A stretch of DNA of 46,488 bases from Bacteroidales bacterium (GTDB lineage Bacteria; Bacteroidota; Bacteroidia; Bacteroidales; UBA932): positions 1 through 46,488 of the forward strand of contig JAGBAO010000018.1 of assembly GCA_017938925.1 (NCBI GenBank), read 5' to 3'. Below, piece by piece: positions 41,801 through 46,488 of the stretch. Each line of letters opens with the position of its first letter. Positions within the stretch are counted from its first letter, which is position 1. Under the pieces are notes generated by a model. That model was given only the letters and a program-made list of their open reading frames with translations. It was not told the DNA's origin and did not search any database. A program made the position numbers and the translations under genes.

Positions 41801-42486
41801 GGCTCGGAGAATTCTGCATAGAAATATATCTTCTGATCCGAAGCCCAGCCGCGGGAGAAACGGTATCCCCTGAGGGCTTTCCCGTCTTCGGCCGGCTCTC
41901 CTGTCTGAGGGTCCACCGTCTGGATGAATGTGTCCATGGATCTGTCCCAGCAACCTCCGTTCATAAGGTTGATGACTATACCCCGATTTTCGCCCTGCGG
42001 GAAGGTGTAGCGGTGCATTCCCACTCTGGTTGTTGCGGTGAGCTCCGCACGGATTCCGTATCTGGTCAGGGGCACACTGTAATATCCTGGGGCCGCGATT
42101 TCCTTTGTACGGTCGGCATAGGACCACAGGCCGGATTCCTGATCGGCTTCACTGCCACGAGCATAGGTGTGAGTCTCTCCGGTCACAGGCATCACTGTGA
42201 TATCGAAAAGATCTCCTATTCCGGTTCCGCTCAGATGAGTGTGGGAGAATCCGATGACTGTCGAATCACTGTCATGGTATCCCGAACACCAGTCCCATTC
42301 CTGAGGGATGCTGGTCGGTCCCAGCTGGACGAAGCCGAAAGGCACGTTCGCACCCACGAAGACGTGACCATGTCCGCCGGAGCCGATCTTGGGATCGACA
42401 TATGAGGCGAAATCCTCCGATTTTTCCGTGCATCCCAGCAGCACTAAGGCCATCAAGGCTGGGTATAAGATTTTATGGCGATGCAT
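38851..42486 (-). CDS. GH92-GH125 fusion, bifunctional alpha-mannosidase lipoprotein
   Basis: 1211 residues. The start at 42486 opens the lipoprotein signal MHRHKILYPALMALVLLGC; a start 54 bases earlier adds a non-signal tail. GH92 (about 25-765) is complete: EGNGWQYTW (about 558), HGNEPSHH, GNEDVGQMSAW (about 658). A full GH125 domain (about 780-1211) follows: MWLRDSGAQVWPY, SNSSDWPKAD, FRPSDDATT (Asp 996/997) and MHESFHKN (Glu 1169). Their spacing of 172-173 residues agrees with the acid/base pair recalled for Clostridium perfringens GH125 (D220/E393). GH125 enzymes are metal-independent alpha-1,6-mannosidases, so one chain could remove alpha-1,2/1,3 and then alpha-1,6 mannose. Both halves look intact. 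The antisense long open frames are shadows. Confidence 0.92.
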   Translation of the reverse strand: MHRHKILYPALMALVLLGCTEKSEDFASYVDPKIGSGGHGHVFVGANVPFGFVQLGPTSIPQEWDWCSGYHDSDSTVIGFSHTHLSGTGIGDLFDITVMPVTGETHTYARGSEADQESGLWSYADRTKEIAAPGYYSVPLTRYGIRAELTATTRVGMHRYTFPQGENRGIVINLMNGGCWDRSMDTFIQTVDPQTGEPAEDGKALRGYRFSRGWASDQKIYFYAEFSEPFDSLTILRSDIQIWKDEFRNMPTYAHAHFSNAEGKPLLMKVALSPVSMEGAYANMKAELPGWDFDKTAQAARDHWNRELSRIRVKTDDFKARKIFYTSLYHTMIAPASFCDTDGRYRGADGKVHEDPGHDTYTIFSLWDTYRAAMPLYTIFQSGRYADFINTMLTIHRQQGKLPVWHLHGCETDCMVGNPGIPPVADAIVKGMPGIDYELAFEAMKVSAMRPDRGQDHRMKYGYIPCDKFNESVAYDLEYAIADGAIAEAAEYMAANESDPEKTQEYIADGKYFRQRSLSYARLFDPQLRFIRGRDSRGDFRKEYSPFASRHRADDYCEGNGWQYTWLVPHDFKGLVSCFPTKQDFIDKLDSLFTVPSMIEGEETSPDISGLIGQYAHGNEPSHHILYFYTLAGQPWKTADKVRHVLATLYDDTPDGLSGNEDVGQMSAWYVLSSMGFYQVEPASGRYWFGSPLFDSVEIDVPGGVFKVRAEGCNDKNRYIQKITLNARAYTKGYIGYKDIAAGGELVLTMGPEPKVWYCAEEPEEYADRRPKPQDRLFRSEAVEAEIERVCALLENPRLRWMFANCYPNTLDTTVHPMETADGQPDTYVYTGDIPAMWLRDSGAQVWPYVRYVSQDEDLRRMIAGVINRQFKCICIDPYANAFNVDPVGQSNSSDWPKADPYVFERKWELDSHCYPIRLAYEYWKQSGDTSVFGEVWLEAMDKMLTVMREQQRKDGPGRYRFLRVTDRQLDTKCVVGKGNPVKPTGLIASAFRPSDDATTFEFLVPSNFMAVSSLRKAAEILSQVNGDADMAQECLDLAAEVEQALKDHAVTDHPEFGKIYAYEVDGFGSRFLMDDANVPSLLAMAYLGDVPADDPIYLNTRKFVWSEANPYFHRGAAGEGIGGPHIWSDVIWPMSMMIKAFTSDDDDEIRDCICQLMTTDAGTGFMHESFHKNNSEVFTREWFAWQNTLFGELILKIIDDGRLHVLNEII

Positions 42487-42554
42487 ATCTCTATGGTTTT
42501 CAACGGTTTGCATGAAGTGCGTGCCGCACTTTGGCAGCACGCAGTTTGCGTATA

Positions 42555-44861
42555 TTACTTATTGACAACGGGTTGCGCTCCACCGCATTTATAGTGCAGG
42601 CGAGCTCCGGAGAGAAGGTCACCGTGGCTGACCCTGTAGCCGGTGCGTTTCCCTCCGAGTGTCACTGACCTGATCAGGTTTCCTTCTCCCTCGCGGGTTA
42701 TGATCAGGCAGTCTCCGATCTCGACACGGTCAAACCTCGGTGTGGTCAGAGTGTATGACGGAGTTCCCGGACAGTCCGGATAGAAGCCCATCATGGAGAA
42801 CACCGCCCATGCCGACATGGTTCCAGCATCATCATTTCCCGGAATACCGTCCGGACGGGTCGTATAATGCTTGTCCAAAAGCTCTGAAACCAGTTTCTGA
42901 GTTCTCCATTCCTCACCCTTGAAATAGCTGAAAAGATATGGATAGGCTATGTCCGGTTCATTGGCCGGATCATACAGTCCTTCGTCAAAGACTTTTTGCA
43001 GTTTGTTGACAAAGGCCTTTCTGCCTCCCATCAGGGAAGCGAGTCCGGGGACATCGTGAGGAACATAGAAGGTATAATTCCAGGCACTTCCTTCATGAAA
43101 ACCCGGAACCGGCTCGAAATTCTCGCCCTGACGAGGGTTGAACGGGGCGAGGAAGACTCCCTCTGAAGTTATAGGACGCAGGGTTTCATACTCGGGACAA
43201 TAATATTTCCTGTACTGAAGGGACTGCCTGCGGAATCTCTCTGCATCTTCCTTCTTCCCGAGATCTTCCGCCAGAAGGGACAGGGAATGGTCGGCAATAT
43301 AATATTCGAGAGCATGGGAGACCGAGTTGTCTCCGGAAGGGTCTGCAGAGTAGAGACCGAGCGGGACATATCCTTTTTCAAGATATGGATCTATGTCCGG
43401 ACGCATCCTGTTGTCCTTGCCAGGAGTTGTGGCTGACTTGACAAAAGCCTCATATGCTGTGTGAATATCGAAGTCGCGAAGGCCTTTCAGCCAGGTGTCT
43501 GTAATGACCGGAATGGCAGGATCTCCCTCCATCGTGAAGGTCTCCCTGCCGAAAAGTTCCCATTTAGGCATCCAGCCCCACTCCTTGTACATATCGACCA
43601 TAGAGCGGACCATATCCAGCTGCCTCTCAGGATAGACCAGAGTCATCAGCTGATGGAGGTTCCTGTATGTGTCCCACAATGAAAAGACGCTGTAGCGGGT
43701 CTGTCCCGGAGGCACCTTTCCCAGCCCGTCTGACTCCATGAGGGGGTATTCACCGTTGATATCATTCAAGATGCTCGGGTGAATAAGTGTGTGATATAGA
43801 GCTGAATAGAACACTTCCTTATCACGCTCCGAACCTCCCTCAACCTTTATGCGCGAAAGGTCTGACTCCCATCTTGCCGATGCGTCATCTGATATTTTCT
43901 TGAAATTTGATATGCCCGGTTCCAGTCTGGTCTGTTCGGCATCGAGATTTTCCCATGCATTGGCGCAGCTCACAAAGGACACTCCCATCTGAAGCTCGAC
44001 CTGCTCGCCCTCCTGTGTCTGGAAGGAAAACCAGTATCCTATGTCATTGCCTGCAATCTCACGGCCATATTTCTTATATATCTTATATGTGCCGTCATCC
44101 TCTGTCCATGCTCCTTCCACACCCTCCATCTCGGGCTGCTTCTTCCAGAAGCCTGAATCTGACGGGAGTTTATTGATGCGGATTGCAAAATATACAGGAA
44201 AGACAGCCTGGGAATTATAGCAGAATGTGCCGGCTAGCCTCATTCCCTCGATTTCTGTAGGACTGACCTTGCGGATCCACGCACCGGTTTCATTGGTCAG
44301 GCCTTCTCCGAAGTTGACAAGGATATTGCCCTGGCCCTGACGGAAGGTATATCTTTCGATCGATGTGCGGGTGGTTGCACTGACTTCTGCCTTGATTCCA
44401 TAGGCGGTGAGTTCGCAGCCGTAGTAGCCGGGCCGGGCAGTTTCATCATGATATTCAGAACCATATATATGATAGTCCACCTGCAGGGAACCCGCAGTAG
44501 GCATCGTCAGGGCAAGTCCCACCTCCGGGCATCCGACTCCGCTGAGATTGACATGCGAAAAGCCTGTCATATATCTGTTGTCATGACAGTATGGAGTGGA
44601 CCACCAGCGTCTGTCCTTGTCGTAGCGGTTGAGTCCGGATCCCATCACATTGAACGGAGTCACCGACATCATGCCGTTAGGGCAGAGTGCACCGGGATTT
44701 GTGGTGCCGTAGTTGGTTGTCCCGATGAACGGGTTCACATATTCCGTAACCTTGATATCATTAGCAGTGTTGACCTCCCGTGGGGTGCAGACCTTCCGAG
44801 CGTCAGCGCTGGGCGCCATCAGCAAAAGCGCAGCGATGATTGTTATTCCCTTGAATCTCAT
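42555..44861 (-). CDS. GH92 alpha-mannosidase, secreted (first gene of the mannosidase operon)
   Basis: 768 residues. Signal peptide without a lipid Cys (MRFKGITIIAALLLMAPSADA), so periplasmic where its two partners are lipoproteins. Typical GH92 start YVNPFIGTTNYG, the acid region EGSAWNYTF (about 590) and GNDDAGTMSAW (about 675). The subsite motif HGNxPxHH of its neighbour is absent: the matching place reads ANEPDIAYPYLFSY, so it probably cuts a different alpha-mannosyl linkage. 68 bases separate it from the fusion gene, a gap with only a weak hairpin, so the three genes are likely one operon. No SusC/SusD pair lies next to it. Confidence 0.92.
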   Translation of the reverse strand: MRFKGITIIAALLLMAPSADARKVCTPREVNTANDIKVTEYVNPFIGTTNYGTTNPGALCPNGMMSVTPFNVMGSGLNRYDKDRRWWSTPYCHDNRYMTGFSHVNLSGVGCPEVGLALTMPTAGSLQVDYHIYGSEYHDETARPGYYGCELTAYGIKAEVSATTRTSIERYTFRQGQGNILVNFGEGLTNETGAWIRKVSPTEIEGMRLAGTFCYNSQAVFPVYFAIRINKLPSDSGFWKKQPEMEGVEGAWTEDDGTYKIYKKYGREIAGNDIGYWFSFQTQEGEQVELQMGVSFVSCANAWENLDAEQTRLEPGISNFKKISDDASARWESDLSRIKVEGGSERDKEVFYSALYHTLIHPSILNDINGEYPLMESDGLGKVPPGQTRYSVFSLWDTYRNLHQLMTLVYPERQLDMVRSMVDMYKEWGWMPKWELFGRETFTMEGDPAIPVITDTWLKGLRDFDIHTAYEAFVKSATTPGKDNRMRPDIDPYLEKGYVPLGLYSADPSGDNSVSHALEYYIADHSLSLLAEDLGKKEDAERFRRQSLQYRKYYCPEYETLRPITSEGVFLAPFNPRQGENFEPVPGFHEGSAWNYTFYVPHDVPGLASLMGGRKAFVNKLQKVFDEGLYDPANEPDIAYPYLFSYFKGEEWRTQKLVSELLDKHYTTRPDGIPGNDDAGTMSAWAVFSMMGFYPDCPGTPSYTLTTPRFDRVEIGDCLIITREGEGNLIRSVTLGGKRTGYRVSHGDLLSGARLHYKCGGAQPVVNK

Positions 44862-44882
44862 ATCCGAATTCTTACAACCCTA

Positions 44883-44912
44883 CAAGATAGAGACTTTTCC
44901 TGTAAATTCAAA
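44883..44912 (-). promoter_or_regulatory. Candidate promoter of the mannosidase operon
   Basis: On the minus strand TTTG (44909-44912), a 19-base spacer and TATCTTG (44883-44889), one T short of TAnnTTTG. The start codon is 21 bases past it. Confidence 0.4.
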
Positions 44913-45027
44913 ATCCACATATCAGGAGCCGTTCAAATCCAGACAACCACGGTTATGCTTTCCATGAACGAAACAGCACCCAAGGTGCGATTTTTGCAGG
45001 CACCGTAACTGATAAAATCAGAAGAAT

Positions 45028-45780
45028 ATGGATATTACATTGAAGGACAAGGTGGCGATCGTCACCGGAGGTACGCGTGGCATAGGCTTCGCGATTGTGA
45101 AGAAATTTGTTGAGGCACAGGCCAAGGTGGTCATCTGGGGATCCAGGATGGAGACAGCTGAGGCTGCACTGGTAAAGCTCAGGGAAGCATTCCCGGACTG
45201 CGATGCGATGGCAATGGCTCCTTCGCTGACAGATCAGAAACAGGTCAGGGAGGCAATGGAAGAGGTCGTGAGAAAGTACGGCAGGATAGACATCCTTGCA
45301 AACAATGCAGGAATATCTCAGAGCATTCCCCTCGAAAACTATACTGACGAGGATCTGGACAAGATCATAGACCTCAACATCAAGGCGGTATTCGTATGCA
45401 GCAAGGCTGCGGCCGCACATATGAAGGAAGCCGGAGAAGGATGCATAATCAACACAAGTTCTGTAGTAAGTTTCTATGGACAGGGACTGGGCTGCATGTA
45501 TCCTGCTTCCAAGTCAGCCGTTAACGGACTCACACGTTCGCTGTCAAGGGAACTTGGGCCACATGGCATCAGGGTGAATGCAGTTGCTCCTGGAGTTACA
45601 CGCACCGATATGGTTGCCGCACTGCCCGAAAGCATGGTGGCTCCCCTTCTCCAGAGAATCCCGCTCGCAAGAATGGGAGAGGCGGAAGACATAGCGAAAG
45701 CGGCACTCTTCCTTGCAAGCGACATGGCGTCATATATCACGGGAGCCGTGATTCCGGTTGACGGGGGTGCGATATTATAG
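45028..45780 (+). CDS. SDR-family NAD(P)-dependent oxidoreductase
   Basis: 250 residues, classical short-chain dehydrogenase/reductase, cytoplasmic. Cofactor motif TGGTRGIG (13-20), NNAG (92-95), and the catalytic S145, Y158 and K162 (YPASK). The C-terminal VAPGVTRTDM and ITGAVIPVDGG are typical of FabG-like enzymes. The substrate could be a 3-oxoacyl-ACP, a sugar or a steroid; sequence alone does not decide. Divergent from the mannosidase operon; I see no clear promoter box in the 166-base gap. Its end lies 3 bases from the convergent holin-like gene. Confidence 0.85.
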   Translation: MDITLKDKVAIVTGGTRGIGFAIVKKFVEAQAKVVIWGSRMETAEAALVKLREAFPDCDAMAMAPSLTDQKQVREAMEEVVRKYGRIDILANNAGISQSIPLENYTDEDLDKIIDLNIKAVFVCSKAAAAHMKEAGEGCIINTSSVVSFYGQGLGCMYPASKSAVNGLTRSLSRELGPHGIRVNAVAPGVTRTDMVAALPESMVAPLLQRIPLARMGEAEDIAKAALFLASDMASYITGAVIPVDGGAIL

Positions 45781-45783
45781 TTC

Positions 45784-46197
45784 TCAGGCATCCAGGCTTC
45801 CGCGCAGGTTCCTGACAATCATCAGAAGAAGGGTCTTCCAGCTGTCCGCCGGAGACTCTTCTTTGATTATTCCTGAAAAAAGATTCGTAAACATTCTGCG
45901 AAAGAGTTTCTTTCTCAGAAGGAACAGGATAACGACCGCCATGAGATAGACTCCCCCGACGATGAAGGCTGCTCCGGTCATGCTTCCTACCGCTTCACCG
46001 AGCAGCAAAATGAAGGCGTAGGCAAAGATGCCCAGCACAATAAGCAGAAGGAAGGAGATTACCAGAACGGCAAGCATCCTGCTGAAGCCCACTGACAGGC
46101 CTGTGACTATGTTCTTCTTGAAGTCATCTGTCCTCGCACTGAGGTATTCCCCCACAGCAGAGGACAGAATTCCAAGAATGGTCCCGTTCTCTTTCAT
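45784..46197 (-). CDS. Two-TM membrane protein, phage-holin-superfamily-III-like
   Basis: 137 residues. The start at 46197 (MKENGTILGILSS) is chosen because longer in-frame starts overlap the YtxH gene on another frame. Two hydrophobic segments: about 45-70 (LAVLVISFLLLIVLGIFAYA) and about 75-100 (GAAFIVGGVYLMAVVILFLL), each followed by basic residues (LLRKKLFRRMF). This resembles the Phage_holin_3_6 proteins that accompany YtxH in Bacteroidetes; they are host genes, not phage lysis genes. The start overlaps the YtxH stop (TGATG). Confidence 0.7.
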   Translation of the reverse strand: MKENGTILGILSSAVGEYLSARTDDFKKNIVTGLSVGFSRMLAVLVISFLLLIVLGIFAYAFILLLGEAVGSMTGAAFIVGGVYLMAVVILFLLRKKLFRRMFTNLFSGIIKEESPADSWKTLLLMIVRNLRGSLDA

Positions 46198-46394
46198 CAC
46201 TGTTCCTCCAAGGCTTCCTCGATGATTCCAAGACCTTCCACAACCTTTTCCTTTGCTCTTCCTTTCAGGTCGGCCGCTCCTTTCCTGATCTTTGCACGGG
46301 TGTTCTCCCCTGAATCCGGAGCGAGGAATAATGTCGCCACTGCGCCTGCCATCGCCCCTGCGATGAAGCATAGCATTGATTTGCCTGTATCCAT
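46197..46394 (-). CDS. YtxH-domain small membrane protein
   Basis: 65 residues. One N-terminal transmembrane helix with small residues (MLCFIAGAMAGAVATLFLAP), the GxxxG-rich form of YtxH proteins, then SGENTRAKIRKGA and a charged helical tail (EEALEEQ). YtxH proteins are linked to envelope stress in other bacteria; the role is not clear. First gene of a two-gene unit with the holin-like protein. Confidence 0.8.
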   Translation of the reverse strand: MDTGKSMLCFIAGAMAGAVATLFLAPDSGENTRAKIRKGAADLKGRAKEKVVEGLGIIEEALEEQ

Positions 46395-46415
46395 TGTCTT
46401 ACGTATCTAAATGTT

Positions 46416-46459
46416 AATCTCCGTGTGTATCTCAATCATTTGAGACATACACGGAGATT
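46416..46459. terminator. Large imperfect hairpin upstream of the YtxH gene
   Basis: Arms 46416-46435 and 46440-46459 pair over 20 positions except three mismatches in the middle (GTA against ATG); the loop is 4 bases. It stands where a terminator of a gene beyond the window is expected, but the T-runs on both sides are weak. Confidence 0.5.
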
Positions 46460-46488
46460 TCAGAAACTGTACCACTACAAGACAGTTG

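Noticed and set aside
38983-42405. Long open frames on the plus strand opposite the GH92-GH125 gene (38983-40662 and 41413-42405)
   Set aside because: They are antisense to a conserved enzyme, have no signal, no domain and His/Arg/Leu-rich composition typical of a shadow frame.
45784-46197. Phage lysis cassette at the right end
   Set aside because: The holin-like protein is coupled to a YtxH gene, a common host pair; no endolysin or phage gene is near.

Overview
This window looks like chromosomal DNA of a gut-type Bacteroidales bacterium. Many genes are preceded by a TAnnTTTG box, the promoter -7 element of Bacteroidetes. Exported proteins often carry Bacteroidetes-style lipoprotein signals. 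The gene content also fits: PCMD and DUF4493 surface lipoproteins, the DUF2795 small protein, GH92 mannosidases, a pyruvate:ferredoxin oxidoreductase and PurT. The base composition is balanced, which would suit a Rikenellaceae or Cryptobacteroides-like lineage, but that finer placement is a guess.

Layout. (1) 1-1500: an insertion element with an IS256-like, zinc-ribbon transposase, then a repeat-rich non-coding stretch and a tRNA-Arg(CCG) on the minus strand. (2) 1.8-10.1 kb: pyruvate:ferredoxin oxidoreductase, a secreted alpha/beta-hydrolase, a half-length LysR regulator, an M16 peptidase and a 56-residue 2[4Fe-4S] ferredoxin, the probable electron partner of the oxidoreductase. (3) 10.2-12.5 kb: a DUF1573 protein translationally coupled to a His/Cys-rich ArsP_2-type metal exporter. 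(4) 12.5-20.6 kb: a tight five-gene minus-strand operon of four lipoproteins (PCMD and/or DUF4493 domains) and one outer-membrane beta-barrel. This is the best candidate for an undescribed cell-surface system. (5) 20.7-31.7 kb: topoisomerase IV subunit B, a PlsC-type acyltransferase, two paralogous acyl-CoA synthetases, an OmpA-family protein, PurT, a HAD phosphatase and a beta-barrel/lipoprotein pair. (6) 31.9-36.6 kb: HtpG, GTP cyclohydrolase I, a DUF2795 protein and aspartate ammonia-lyase. (7) 36.6-44.9 kb: a three-gene alpha-mannosidase operon whose middle gene fuses a complete GH92 to a complete GH125. (8) The right end holds an SDR oxidoreductase and a YtxH / holin-like membrane pair.

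How the parts work together. PFOR plus ferredoxin, aspartate ammonia-lyase (fumarate supply) and formate-dependent PurT fit an anaerobic fermenter. The GH92/GH125 operon would strip alpha-1,2/1,3 and alpha-1,6 mannose from host N-glycans or yeast mannan. The lipoprotein/beta-barrel operon probably builds or decorates a surface structure. Convergent neighbours repeatedly abut or overlap at their stop codons, so the genome is compact, and I see clear intrinsic terminators only where genes follow one another on the same strand or flank an RNA gene.
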